A DNA stretch of 64,000 nucleotides from Scatophagus argus (lineage: Eukaryota; Chordata; Actinopteri; Scatophagidae), in assembly GCF_020382885.2 (NCBI RefSeq), contig NC_058493.1:18570999-18634998 (forward strand), written 5' to 3'. The notes below the pieces were generated by a model. It was not told the DNA's origin, did no database searches, and saw nothing but the letters and a program-made list of their open reading frames with translations. The position numbers were made by a program, and so were the translations under genes. Each line of letters begins with the position of its first letter. Position 1 is the first letter of the stretch. This document shows, piece by piece, positions 1 through 33,300 of this stretch.

Positions 1-2691
1 GCAGACTGGAGAAAAGCACGTTGCTACTCTGAGCCTGCTGTACTATAGGAAGCTAGAGAGTGCAGCAAGTGGAGACGTGTAGTTTGTGTCTTGCCAAGAA
101 CTGGTTCAAGAGTGCTGCACAGTCTGCAACTTTAAGGTTGCGGCACATAACGGTCAGTGTAGAATCAAATTAAAATTATTTGACATAAATGTTTCCAAGG
201 AAAATATTTTAGTTTTATTAGTTTGATTCCCCTGCCTTTAAGACTTCACCTTGGTCAAAAAATCGTTACAAAAATATCATGACTGCTTTTATTCAACATT
301 CTGTCTCTTTGATTGTGGTCAGAGTTATGCTGTAATGGTAATTCACTCGTAAGAGTGCACATTCATTTGTCTCCTCTTTATCACACAACACAACACATGT
401 TGATGTTTATTGTAAAGGGTTACTTTTCTTAAGCGGATTCAAGTTTCTGCAATTCAATTTTCCAAATGTAATGAAATAAATTCAAACCAATATCTGATCA
501 CAAAAATCATACTGTATAAATGGCATTATTCTTCTCCAGTATAAGATTATTCCCCTGATAGTTTTTGAGATGTCTTCCTATTACTAAACTACTAATTACC
601 GGTACTAAAAAACTAAAACTACTAATTCTCACAAAACCAGTCAAGTTATAATCTTATTTTACCAGTTCAGTTTAATGACTGGTTGTGATTTTCAATGTTT
701 AAAATGTCAGACAGATTGTGCCCCATCCACAAGTACTCCAGACTTTCCTCCTACACAAAACATGTTCCAAAACTATTAGCTTCCAAGGCAAACATACAAG
801 TATGAGTTGTATTTTGTAATTGGCACTGCACAACTTCAAACTACTTCAGTTCCAACTCATCTCTTCTTTAACTCCCAGCTCGCACAGACTTGATCTTTGG
901 CAGCTGGGTACTGGACATCAAACATGTTGGAAAAACAGCTGGCAACTCAGAGCGTCTCAGATGCCAACTTGATCCATTTTATATCATGAACTTCAAAAGG
1001 AATGAAAGTGTGTAATGGGATCTCGTAGGCAAAGATTTGCTGCTTGCCTAGCCCAAACCGCCCTTAAAATGTCAGCGAGTCTGACAACAAACCACCTCCT
1101 GGTAGATCTTAGAGAGGGAGACGCCTGTGCTCACTTCATAATATCAGCAGCCTAATACAAGTGGGGTTTTGTAATGTCACTGGTAATGTGCTTCCTGAAT
1201 ATGATGAATAATCTGTGTGAAAGGTTGGAAAACACTTTGTGTGGTAACTGAGGAGCTTCATTCACGAGTCTGAATCCATAAAATCAAAAAGCAGTGTTCA
1301 ATATCCTACTTATTCTTGTCTTTAAGCAATTATGTCATCATAGATATTTCGGCTCAGCGTATTTATCAGCCAGCATTGTGACTGCTGATATCGTTGTGTT
1401 TGTGTGCTCTTGTGTGCATGTGTACTCAGTTTGAGTTTCTAAGGTGTTTTGCTGCCTCTTGTTTTGAGATTTTTTTGATATTAAAAAAAAAAACAAAACA
1501 TCCAAAATCAAAGTCTCTGTTATATCTCATCTCTGTTTCTGCTTTCCCTCTTCCTCCTCCTCCTCCCTTTCATCTTTTGACAGTCTCACACTGTTTGAAT
1601 AAATAGTCCTGGTGACTGTATTATCATAGTGATTGTTTAAGTGGATTTATGGTGACAGATGAACTCTGCAAACTTCATAAAGAAAAAGAAAATGTTTTAT
1701 TATTATTTTAAAGGTCAGAGAGGGGCGCAGATCAACTAGTCCTATTTTATGCACTTATATCTAAATGATATTCAATTTTTCTCATTTTAAAGCAGCAATG
1801 CAAGCTGCTTTTGTCATCTCACCTCTCAACATGCTCTGTGTATTAGACACTTTCTATTTCTAGATCCAATTTCCAAGTGGGCTGGAAATTGGATCTGTTC
1901 CTATGTTCTTTGTCAGGAAATGAATTCATATTAAACAGTTAGTATAGGTTCATATGTCAAGACAAACAAAAGTTGGTATTCTTTATTTATTTGAATCCCT
2001 ATTAGCTAGTACTAAGGTGGCAGGTACTTCTCCCAGGGACGGCATAACAAATCATATGAAACAAGACACACAATGCATATGGGGTTTAAAAATGGAGTCA
2101 CTTTAAGGTGAGTTGACCTTTTCAGAAGAGCAGCACAAACAGCAGAATGATGGGACTGCAGTTATTAGTCTTTTTTCTAATTCAGGGTGCTGGGCTAGTA
2201 TTTCGCCAACATGCACATTTATTTTTGCTGACACATTCAATACTGGTTTGTCCCCTCGCTGTTCACTTTGAATGTGTCGGCCTATGCGCTTGTGCTTACC
2301 CTGGATGTTTATGATGTTGTTTGCAAAGCATTTAACCTTTTAAAACGTATTCCACATATGTTAACAATGCAGAGTCTTCTTGCATGCAGATATTTGTGGA
2401 AATGTTGTCTCACTGCAGAGCCGCCCTGCTGAGCTTCTCTAGACTTGATGGTGACATTAACACTTTATTGTGTTAGCTTCGTTCCTTTCTGTGTTTTCTC
2501 CTCTTGTTCTCAGTCTTCTTGTTTTCATATTAGTCATATTTATGTAATATTGACTGCCTTCTCTTTCTTTCTCCTCACCTTCTCTCCTACACCCTTGTCA
2601 TTTCTCTTATTTTCCCACCCTCTTCCTCCTCCTTCCTTCTTGTGCTCCCTGTTCCTCTAACAGTTTCCTCCTCTTCCCCCCTCTCCTTTAG
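1..2691 (+). other. Intron/5' flank of the ENTREP-family gene; no exon recognised
   Basis: This AT-rich stretch precedes the first recognisable exon at 2692. Since that exon begins in the middle of a membrane-spanning segment and is preceded by a pyrimidine-rich acceptor, at least the last part must be an intron. I found no segment with convincing coding content flanked by splice signals, although a short upstream exon could be missed by eye. A polypyrimidine tract fills about 2560-2690. Confidence 0.6.
1979..2062. repeat. Possible teleost interspersed-repeat fragment
   Basis: The stretch resembles a dispersed fish repeat whose end reads like 'gatccctattagct' followed by a 'cttctcccagggac'-type block. 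The identification is from memory of fish genomic sequence and is weak. It lies in the intron upstream of the first visible entrep2 exon. Confidence 0.3.
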
Positions 2692-10904
<8,213 letters not shown>

Positions 10905-11570
10905 CCACTCTCCCAACAAAGACTTGGATGAAAACTCTGAGGGCATTTCAGGCTGTTGGTGTTGCAGCCACGCTGTGCTGTGCAGTGCAGTGCAGCAGTT
11001 GTCTGTTGAGTCATTAATATCTCCTCCAGCATTGAAAGATGATTTATTTTCACAGTGTGACTGCAGCAGAGGCAAACTGAAATGGTCTGTATCTCCTAGT
11101 GCCCTGTGAGACCGTGCCAAGTCATCAGCAGAAATGGTAGCAAACTCAGACTGAGCCTGCCAGTGTCTGTAGTGGCTTCTTTCTCATCAGAAAAACAAAA
11201 GAATGTTCCTCCCTCAGGGGATCTTTTCTACAAAGTTTCATCGCTAAGAAAAAGAAAAAAGGAAGAAAGAAATACTCAGCTGGTAAGTTTGGATGTGACT
11301 GAAAGACAAAGGAGATTGTGTTATCGCTATTCCTCTTGCCCTCATAAGAAAACCAAGAAATATGTTTGTTTTAAACTGTGAAGTGAACTGAACTGACTGG
11401 GCATTACTAGCCATTGTTTGCAGACTTTGTGGAACTGTTACTGATAGGGTGGTGAATATTTTGTGGTACCGATGGTTCAAGAACATCACAGATGTGGATT
11501 ATTTAACTTACCTCATTGTGTTACGATTCTTATCAGTGTTAACAATAAAATATGACTTTGTATCTTGTGG
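10905..11570 (+). other. entrep2: entrep2 3' UTR with polyadenylation signal
   Basis: The sequence downstream of the TGA at 10902-10904 has a canonical AATAAA at 11544-11549, followed by a TG-rich stretch ('tttgtatcttgtggtatgtg') that fits a downstream element. The extent of the UTR is inferred from this signal only. Confidence 0.6.
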
Positions 11571-12879
11571 TATGTGCTCTTATTTCACTTAATGTTTCTG
11601 GATTGTTTATGTCAGCTTGCTGGCATTTTGAACATCTAGTCACCTGCGTGAGCAAAATAATAGGAACGCTGGATAATACAATAGTTTTGCCATAAATACC
11701 AATTTGGTATAGCTAATAATATTTGGTTGTTTTGTGTTATGTTTCTTTTAGTCAGTTGTTGTTAAGAGTCTACTTGTGACCACTGGTCCTCATACCCATA
11801 GAGCTTCCAGGTCATCATGATTTTTCAGACTTTTCCCTATGTGGAACTGCCTACATTTCACACTTGTGACTGTTGCTGGCAATTTTTCAGTCACTAGAAC
11901 AAATTTATGAAGGCAAAATAATAAGTCATGAGCCAATGAGTGAACTGAGTTATCTTCAAATGAATACAACTTATTTAAGGTGGAAAGAATCCAGCGAGTC
12001 CTTATCTGATTTACCTGGTGCATACATACCATCTCTAAATGACTAATTTTACAAATGACTACATTTTACAATTTATAGGTACAATGGTATTCAGCACGTT
12101 GGCTTTTCAGTTAGTCAGTGCGCAGAGTGCTACCACGATGCCAACAGTAATTTAGGAAGAAGTGTCATCAACAGTTTTAAAAGAAATGAGAGGTCAGACA
12201 GCTGTTTATATATGATTATGTGAAAAAGAAAAGCTTCATAATGTTGCTTAACCATTGAGAATGGCGGTCCTAATTTTTTCACAAAAAGAAAATACATTAT
12301 CTTCACTCGTTGTGTCTGGGTTTACACACTTGATTTTTATTTCTGCTGCTGATAAACTACTGACGAATATTCCCATTTTCATTCATTTGAATGGACTGAA
12401 TACACTTTGAAATAGTGTCGTTCCAATACATATGAAGGCTTATGTTCTCAACACTAACAAGCACGCTTGCTTAATTTCCAAACTAGGAATACATAATTAA
12501 ATCTTGCTCTTTTTTCATTATAACTATAAAGTGTTCTTCCATTCAGTCTTGTACTTCCGGTTTTCGGGCATAACTCGCGGAACCTGTGAGGAAAATACTT
12601 TGTTTTCTTCGTGCTGCTAAAATTCTGACTTTTATTTTGAAATGTATTTGCATTTAGGTAACAGGGGGCGGAAACCACGCAAACAGTTTACAGCTAGCTT
12701 CACACAACGCAGCTATCACGTTTGATAGACAGCGAGTCCTGGAGATTGAAAAACAAAGATTGTGTCGTGGTGTTTTGTTAGGGTTTAGTCAGCTAAATCA
12801 CCTGGGTTATATCCGTTCTCCGCAAGAATAGATACTTTTTTGTCTGGCAGTAGCTAATTGTGTTCACGCATCTACCATT

Positions 12880-12880
<1 letters not shown>
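11571..12880. other. Intergenic region between entrep2 and golm2
   Basis: AT-rich sequence without an open frame of recognisable product. The composition shifts towards more CG dinucleotides after about 12540, nearing the golm2 promoter. Confidence 0.6.
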
Positions 12881-24291
<11,411 letters not shown>

Positions 24292-25260
24292 ATGGGAACT
24301 CCAACTCCAACTCATTAAAAATATTCAGAACTTCCTCTACAACCAAGGTCTTTCTTGACAAAATAGTTTGAACATAAATATGTTGAAGAATTTATAGGGT
24401 GCATCCTCAATGTCATGGACTATTTTGAAGAACAGACATTGTAACTAATGAATTAATTCTGAATAACTTAATACAAAGAAAAAAAAATCATGGCATTGTC
24501 CTGAGTCACTGTTGATTTGCTAATGGTTCTAAGTTGTGACAGTAGAGATGATATCCTGCAGACTGACTGATTTGGTATTTGATAACTGCCTCAGTTTATG
24601 ATGGAGAGATCTAAAAGAGCACTGTTGACTCACACCTGAACTTCACGGTCAAACTGTTTTGTTTTTGCTATTTTCCTTTTCAGGTAGCTGTGGCTTGATT
24701 AAAAACTCCTCACCTGAGATGTTTATCAAAGACACTAATTCGGCATTATGCCTTTCTAACATAATTTTGGGACTTGTACATGGAAGACCTTTTTTTTTCC
24801 TCGTTTACAGGAGTGGGAATGCATTACAAATGCCAAGGACTTTGCTTATGGCCTATTAAATCAATTTGTTTTCTTCAAGACAGACACTCAAAGTGTTCCT
24901 CATTCTGATTTTTTCTAATAATGCCATTGCATGAATTTCAAACTTTTTCTTAATAATTAAACTGAGCAAAATACTGATGCTTAAGCAATATTTAGAGCAA
25001 TGTTAGTATCCTCCACAGTGTGCAAAGATTAACAACGCACATGTGGACATGACCTTCTGTACACATGCTTCCATTAATGTGGTCTTTTGTACATAATGTA
25101 GTTGAACTGTTGCCGTTTGTACTGAGGAAACCTTTAGGGAAATCCATGAACATGAACACAGTTCTGTTTGTTCAGCCAGGAAAATTGATTTCTCATGGAA
25201 AGGCACATTGAATGTAATTTAATTTTATTAAAGGTGATGCTTCATGTCATTTCTCAGTTG
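24292..25260 (+). other. golm2: golm2 3' UTR
   Basis: AT-rich non-coding sequence after the TGA at 24289-24291. A candidate polyadenylation signal ATTAAA lies at 25227-25232, followed by a TG/T-rich stretch. There is no AATAAA before the CpG-rich region of the next gene. Confidence 0.5.
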
Positions 25261-25379
25261 TGATTGTGCTTCAGAGTTGATGTAGGAGCAGAATTGTTTG
25301 CCTTCAGTTCATAAATGTAAAGTCTTGTGCTTTTCTTTTAATTTCAAAACATCTGCGTATATTGCAAGAAGAATCATGA

Positions 25380-25739
25380 TCGTCCTTCTGAGTATTCCGT
25401 GATGTGCTACTTTCACGTAAAAGGGGAGCCACAAAGACGTCCTGTACCTTTATCAAAGCTGGGAAGAAACTAGCGAGTGGTAGACTCCGCTGCAGACTGT
25501 GGCTGGTGTTTTTGAGAGGTAAGGGGGTGTGTCTGTGTCCCATACGGGTATCTGCCTTGAGACTGAGCAGAGGCGGGAAATGGCGCCTGGTAACACAACG
25601 ATGTGTCATTTCGGAGACGGCCCTTGAGTAGATGTATACAGAAAAAAGTCGGATCAGATCACGAAAACAACCATTGCCACCGTTGTGATGGTTAATCGGT
25701 CGTGAGTCACTATCTCCTTTTACTGCGGATCGCCGTAAA
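25380..25739 (+). promoter_or_regulatory. ctdspl2: Likely ctdspl2 promoter and non-coding exon 1
   Basis: The CG content rises from about 25420 to 25800. A strong splice donor (AAA|GTAAGT) at 25740 fits the end of a 5' non-coding exon, because the first coding exon at 30329 starts with an acceptor and has 23 untranslated bases before its ATG. The transcription start is not determinable by eye. Confidence 0.45.
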
Positions 25740-28700
25740 GTAAGTCGATAACGCTGACCGACCTTATTCGTGCATTTTGTTTAATTTGCCTTGCTGTTTA
25801 TGTAATGCTGGCTAACGACGGGATAAATATTTTCCTTCTCTGACCGTGCACATCTGTTAGCCCAAAGCAGATTTTCAAGAAGGCTAGGTAGGGTTAACGC
25901 TAAGCTTGGTATGCTAAGCTAAGTTACATAGCTAAGGACAGCTAAAACATGGCCTACCACGGACTTGGCTAATTCCTGGTTGATTCGACGTCTTGGCTTA
26001 TTATTATAATTGTGTCTTTCTACTCTCTGTAACTAAGCCATTGCAAGTAAATAACGGTACTCGCTAGAATATGAACTATTCAAAGCGAAACTGTTAACAT
26101 TTCGTTAAAACATTGAACAGCTACCTAACGTTAACTGAGGTCAGGCTAATACCTCTAGCTTGCACTGAGGCGAATGTCCAAACTGGCATTCCACAACATA
26201 ACTTTGCTAGGTTTACATTAGCTTGCTAACCCCGTCTTTTCCATTTAATGTTCTTCTAATAGGTGGCGAACTGAACGTGTTTGTATGCAACAGTTGATGA
26301 ATAAGATCCAATCAACGGCACTGGTAAAGATAACGTTGACTGGAACAACAGCTCATTTTGGATAAGGTTACTATGTTATCTATATTACCTCTGTTGTGAC
26401 TAACGATGTCTGGCGAGTTTCACTGTTTAATAACGCAAACATTAACAATGTAACATTACATAATTCGAGGAGACAGTCGAGTCAAGCTGTTCATCACACT
26501 TAATGGAAGTTAGCTAACTAATGTTTCTTACTTGCGTTTGCCATTTTAACGTTATTTCGCTTAACTTGAGATGCCGCACTGGCTTGCTAACGGTAAGTTA
26601 GCCGATTTGGTCTGTTAGTGTCGATTTGCCAACTGGAATTCCGATTTATATTAGCGTTATATGTTTGCACCACTGATACCTCTGACATTGCTTACACAAA
26701 ACAACATTGTAGACATTCATAACCCGAAATGCGTAATGTACGACCTCTTGTAGTTCGTTTCGGTAGCTAAATCGAGCTACCGTTAGCTGCTCGATTAGCA
26801 GCAAAGCTTGGTAGTCGTAAATCTGCTGTACAACTTTGCGAAACACTGATTTGGGGCATAATTTGGACAGTTGGATCAGCAGTGTCATCTGCCTTTTTTC
26901 CCAATTTTTAATTATGATAAATGCTTTAGCCACTTCTTGAGCCAATCAGTTAACTTTAGCCCAGGTAAATGAGTACATTTTGTGGAGCGGAGAGGCTGTC
27001 CGATGGGCCTCACTTGTTTCTTCGCTGTGATTCCTTGGCTAGCCCTTGCTAGCTGGCTCAAACCGTCTCAGTGGCATGCATGTTCTTATTTCCCGCTCGC
27101 TTGCTCGTACCTAGCTATGTGCAGGATCCTTGGCTGGTGGGCGATTGCCTAGAAAGGTGGATGTTGAGCAGCTTGCGGTGTTGTTGCCATGCAAGTCATG
27201 GCGAAGTTTAATCATACAGCAAATATAACAGGCATTTCAGTTTGATTTTTATTTAGCAGCAACTGGAAATACCTTTATTTTCTACGTACATACATACATT
27301 AGCAATGCCTAAAAGAGACAAAAAAAATAGCAGTACCAAGTACAAGTAATAGGCTTATTATAGTAATATCTCCTGGGACAGTGCCTCTGTGTAAATGTCC
27401 GTATATGAGAGATTTTAGTTAATCACATTACAGGGTCATTCTCGGTCTGTAGAGAGTCAAAAACAATGTCAGTTTGCATCATCTGTCAGTTTGTGTTTCA
27501 GGGAAATTTATTGCCTCAGCAGGTCAAACAGTAACAGCTTGGACTGTTGGTGCCTCAGTTACAAAAAGGGGAAAGTGTTAGAAATTATGAGGATCTACCA
27601 AATATGTATTTAACATTGCATTATCAAAGACAAGCAGTGGTCACCAGGAGACCATCAACAAAACTGATTTGGGGATTACTACAGGACGGAACTGCAAAAG
27701 TAATAACAGAACTACTTATTACTTCTTTTTTTTTTACTTTTTATGGTGTCAGTGCTGTAATGTTTATATCCAAATTGAAAAGTCTTTGGTTGCATATTAA
27801 GGAGTGGATTATTTCCACAATCACATAGGCATTAGGAGAGGTCCTCTCATACACTGCCTTAAGAGTATAAGTCTTAAAGTTCCCTGAGCCAGTTTTTGAC
27901 TATATTTTGCAAAACACAGTGTAAAAACGTTGCTTGTTTGGATGTTATGAAGATTTCTTTCAAAACAGCTTATAGATGGCTGAAAATAACAGGTAGATTA
28001 TTTGATAATTATTTGATTCTGTCTCCATTTACTGTCATTGCATGGCAAAAGAAATAAACAGTTTTACCTAGAAGAGGTTGTATGTAAAAGCAGCCTCTCT
28101 TTAGCTGTTTAATGCCTCCACAACTGAAGTTGTTGCTCTAGATGAAACATATGCCTTAATTAGGGCCCTCACCATCATGAAATTTTATTTGCAGATTGTC
28201 ATTCAAATAATTGTAACTTGATAATTTGACTTTTTCTGTTCATTTCATGCCACTGCTATAGTAATTCACACTCAGTATTATTGCTTGTTCTCATAAAGCT
28301 TAAATAGAATAGTAATAATAATAACATTTTTACTTACCATATCCAATATAGATTATTATTCATGTGTGGATTTGGTACCTGTGAATGTGGATTGTAATAA
28401 GAAGTCATTGTATGTCAACCCTTGACTATATTGTGTCACTATTGAACTTTATTTCCCTTTACTGGATTTTAAGATGTATGACATTTATTCTGCCAGGGCC
28501 AAATACCCTATTTCGCCATGTTCACGGAAGTGAAAAGTAATTTATGTCTCCGCCCATGTTTTGATTCAAGTTTCATGACAGGCAAACAGACGAGCAAACA
28601 TGTTAATAACTTAAATACACAAATTAAAAACCTGTTAACAAAATAAACTGTGTACTGTGGCCAAAACAGGCCATAACTGTCTTCCAAAAACACAGTCAAT

Positions 28701-29267
28701 CATGCTCCTCTCAGCACATTCCAGACAAGGACACTACCATGTTGAATTTACAGAAAGAAGAAAGAAAATGCAAAGTAATGTGTGTTTCCATACACCTCAC
28801 TTAAGTGACTATTAGAAGTGTTTAGAGATAAACCGTTGATGATACTAATTCACCCCTTAAGAGCCATTAAACCACAGCATTAGAAGAGGGTAATTCAGAT
28901 GCCATCATTTCAAGAGCATCAATCACACCTGAAGCAGATGAAAACGATATGGAAATATTGATGGAAATATGACATTTCTTTACATTCATCTAGCACATGA
29001 ATGGAATGAACTCTAACAGTTATGCAGAATGTAGTTGATGGTCAGCTCAGATAATCAAGGTTAGGGCATTCGGTAATAATTGTGACAATGTTAGTCTTAA
29101 CATGATGAAAATGAGCATTTGCTTTGCAAGAGGCAGTGATATGTTTTTAATTCTTTAAATTATAGATGCACTGTTTGTATTTTCAAAAATCATCTCAGAG
29201 AATCTAAAATGTTGACTCTGGAACACTGGATAATCATTTGCAACCTAAGTTGTATTGTGAGCTTTCC

Positions 29268-29333
<66 letters not shown>

Positions 29334-30328
29334 TCTAGTGTATCTTATGTTTTTCAGCAGCACACATTTAAACATTTTAAATAAAAACATTTTAGTGCTA
29401 TGTTGGACACTAAAATGAAGACAGATTGTATCCTTCTCAAACTTGTACATTGACATTCAATTATTAAATGTCTGCATCTGCAAATTTATTTGATTCTCCT
29501 CTGAGCAGTTACAACTTTGAGGCTTGTCCCACTTTTTCTTGCCTGCCTGTCACTTGCATGTACTTCTGTGCTATTTAAGTGTCTGGATGGTTTTTGTGTG
29601 CGCATGATTAAGCAACAGCACATATACCTCTAGTGTGTTCATGGATACGCCCCTAGGAAAATGTAAAGCTCATATAGTGAAGGGCAATTACAGTACATGA
29701 GATGTACAGTATGTATTTAGAGAGTGCTATTATGTGTTTAGCGTTCCTGACAGGTTGCGGATATGTCTAGACACATTTTCAGTCAGCTGTTCTTACATAA
29801 GCAGTTGTGTTGACTGTGAGCAATTTAAAAGTTTCACCCATGCATGCTCAAGGACAACGCTGACCAATTAAATGTTTCAGTGCTGGAAAATAAAGATTGT
29901 ATTTCCTTAAGATGTGTTTCAGTTCAAATTGAACACATTTAATAATCAGATAATCTAATGTCTGCAGTTTTCTTACACCTTTGTTATACTTAATTTAAAC
30001 ATTGATCTTGTACACAGGAAGTGCTTGCGAGCTTGTGTATAGCAGAATCCTTGTTTTTTGATTTTTTTTTTCCCCTACTGTATGACTCGAAGTAAAGCCA
30101 GCTGTGGCTGCTGTGATCCACTGTGATGTAAGTGAAATGGGATCTTGAATGCATCCAGATGTGGGCAGAAAATGCACCAGTGTTACCCCACTTCAGATAG
30201 ATACACCCTACAGACTGCCTGACAAACCTGTTTGTCCACCCTAACAGATGACTATTTGCTTTAATGTTTCCTTGACTGTACAGTCTTATTGATTACCACC
30301 CTCTCTCTGTCTGATTTTTCTGAAACAG
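25740..30328 (+). other. ctdspl2: Presumed ctdspl2 intron 1
   Basis: About 4.6 kb without coding exons. The first kilobase still has scattered CG and many 'gctagc/gctaac' words, common downstream of fish CpG promoters. A (TA)n-(TG)n microsatellite lies at 29272-29331. Open frames here are short and low in complexity. Confidence 0.5.
29272..29331. repeat. (TA)n-(TG)n microsatellite
   Basis: About 24 TA units are followed by a short TG run. It is simple-sequence DNA in presumed ctdspl2 intron 1 and is the source of the YIYIYI-type spurious peptides. Confidence 0.95.
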
Positions 30329-30334
30329 CCTTAC

Positions 30335-30340
30335 ATGTGA
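30335..30340 (+). promoter_or_regulatory. AUG-stop element before the ctdspl2 start
   Basis: ATGTGA, an initiator followed at once by a stop, lies 12 bases before the ctdspl2 ATG and inside the same exon (exon start 30329). Because it is downstream of the acceptor it must be in every transcript that uses this exon. Such minimal reading frames can stall initiating ribosomes or reduce initiation at the main AUG. Confidence 0.6.
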
Positions 30341-30351
30341 CTGCTAAAACA

Positions 30352-33300
30352 ATGAGGCTGAGAATGCGTAAGGCGTCTCAGCAGACGAACCCCAGTCTGG
30401 CAAGCCGCCCATCCCGTACCAAGCGGAGGCATTCAGAAGTAGAAGAGGACACTCCTACTAGTGGAGGAAGGAGCTTGTTCTCGACCATTAAGAAGTTCAT
30501 TAGAGGAAATGCTGTCAAGGTAACTACTTCTTATGGTCACACCAAGTGACCCTGCTTTTTCAGTGAGTTCAGTGGACATCTTGATGCAGTCCCTCTTCTG
30601 GGAGCACTGAAATATTGTATCTGAAGTTGTCCTCCTCCTCTCCGTGTGTTTGGTTAAACAGTGTTGCCTAAACTTTTCTTGGCACTTCTGTTTTAAAATC
30701 GTATTTAGCACTGTGCTCTCCAGGTTGCTGAGTTAAATACAATGTTTCTTGGTGCAGAGTGTCATGTTTCCTAAGAAATGTCTGGTGGAATGCAGGAGCT
30801 TGTCTGGGAACTCGGACTCGGCTCTAATTTTAGCTTCTGGCTCACAGAGTCGGTGTGCAGGGACAGAAGGTAGTAACAAGTGAAAAAGTCAACTCGGCTA
30901 AAAGAAGGTTTTCCTTTGGAAAGACATGGAGGTGGTTATATGTTTTTACATAAAGTTATCGTCATGATGCTCTTAACAAGCTGGTTAAAATAAAAAAAAA
31001 TACTAGATTTCTTCCTTTTTAGTTACTGATATTTTAGGCCCTCATACACTATATGATCAGTGAAAAATGATCTTCCAGGTTTCAAGATGGGTATAATAAA
31101 ATGTGGTTCCAATTGGCTTTTTACATGTTATTCAAAATGCTGCTGGAAATTTCCATCAGCTCGTGTATCTGTGTGTTCCAACTGTGAGTATTCAGTCCTG
31201 AATTTCTGTCTGTATCAGATTTTTGACAAGGCCTGTCTTTTGTCATGTAAGTTCTTAGTCAACCATAGAAGGATGTGTCTACTTTCATAGGAGACAGACA
31301 AAATCTATTTCACCTTTTTTTTGGTTTGTTTGTTTTTTCTTTAAGTCACAACTCTTTTACTGCATGTTCTCTTGTTACCCAAGGTGCAACAAGAGAGTCC
31401 AGCCAAGAAGACACGTCTCCACTGTGATGTGGACAACAATTTGATCACTTCCACCACCCCAAACTCCAATGCCCCTCGCAAGACTATCAGTAGGGTTGGC
31501 AGGAGAGGTGCCCTCAATGGACGTGAGTGGCACTGAATGGAAAAAGACTAATCGCAAATCTAAACTCGACTTGTCTCTGATAACTTTGTTAAACCTGCTA
31601 ATTCACCTCTGCAGAGGCAACCAATCATGACAGGAGTAAGGAGAAGCCCAACGGCAGTCTGGAAGAGTCAATGGCCGTTGAGGTGACCAACAGCCCTCCC
31701 AGAACCACCCTTCTTGGGACCATCTTCTCTCCTGTTTTCAACTTCTTCTCACCAGCTAAAAATGGTAAGCAGACTCTGAGGTAACCTATTCAACTGGTGG
31801 CTAGCATAATAAACAGAGACATGTCTCTCCTATAGTCTACCTTACTACTCAGATGTAGTAGGGTAGACTGAAGCCCCTCTTGTATGTTTTCTTTTCACCA
31901 GTTCTTACTAATGTGTTTGATGTTTTCCACAACTGTTTTACATCGTTTGCTCTCTCTCTTTTTTTTTTTAATGGGGTGTCAGTTATGCCAAGATGATACA
32001 CAAATCAAATGCCTCTTCTTTGTGTATGCTTTTCAGCCTCTTCTGGCTCAGACTCTCCAGACCAGGCATTAGAGGCTGAGGAAATAGTCAAACAGTTCGA
32101 CATGGAGCAGTCTGTGGAGACCCCCACCAGCACAGTCACATCCACACAGGAAGTGTGTGCCACCACTAACTTTTACTCTAGTGTACCACAGCTGCCACCT
32201 CTGCGGCCTCCGCACATCTCTGATGTATCTCCTACAGCAGGGGAGGGCGAGCTTGAAGCTGATTCTGACCTTCCACCCCTCACAGGTAGATACTGCTGAG
32301 ATCACACGGTTCTGAAACAATGAGTTTTACTTCATGTTGAGGTGATATTGATTCAAGTGACAGCTGCTGGCTTTGTTTATCTTGCTATGTTGAGTTCCTG
32401 ATTCTCATTTTGCACTTGATGTGGTCTTAGCTCCAGGCTCCAGTCCAGATATGGCATATGTGGACTCTCCTCCCACAACGGTACCACCAGAGGCATCCTA
32501 TGAGGAAGACTGGGAAGTCTTTGACCCGTAAGTAAGACACTACAGTCACAAAATTCTCAGTCATACAGACAGACCCCAATGAACCGAATGTATAACATGA
32601 CCAAATTGCCTGTATTGAGAAAGAAAGGAGTAGGTTTAACCAAAGGGTGGGGTGAAAGTAAAAATTTGGATTAGTTTATGTAAATGGAGACATCGTTTGT
32701 CACGTATTTGTCAAGGAATGGAAATGGCACCAGTGTAATAATTTGGAGTGAGTTAAAAAATTGATTGCAGTGACTATCACACATTGTTTTACGATTTATT
32801 GTTTTTTTTTAAATTATTATTATTGTTATTATTAATGAGTTATCTGTGGGCCAGTACCTTTGTTTTAGGGGGAGACAGGAACTCTGCCTCAATGTTCTGA
32901 GTAAAGAAAAACATCCAATAGATAAAATAGTCTGTTAAAATGGTTTTGAACAAGCCTACTTATGTGATAGCTGGCAAACTGTTCTCATCAATAGTGGTCT
33001 CTCTTGCACTTACTGCTGATGTATTCATTTTCCAACTGGGATGTCCTGATTGGTTAGTAATCGCACAGAATACAGAGTCAGTGCAAGCTGATCGGTATTT
33101 GACAGCAAGTTAACAATCAGATCCAGTTCTTCTATCTTCTTCTATCATGCTTTATATTTATATTTGTTTTAAAATATGTCTGATGTATTGATTTGTAGGT
33201 ATTTCTTCATCAAGCATGTCCCTCCGCTGACAGAAGAGCAGCTCACCCGTAAGCCAGCCTTGCCACTGAAGACACGCAGCACGCCTGAATTTTCTCTGGT

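Noticed and set aside
26646-26945. A 99-codon open frame on the - strand near the ctdspl2 promoter
   Set aside because: There is no homology I recognise, no conserved motif and no splice context; its length is expected by chance in this sequence.
29190-29456. Open frames with YIYIYI runs on both strands
   Set aside because: They are translations of the TA microsatellite.
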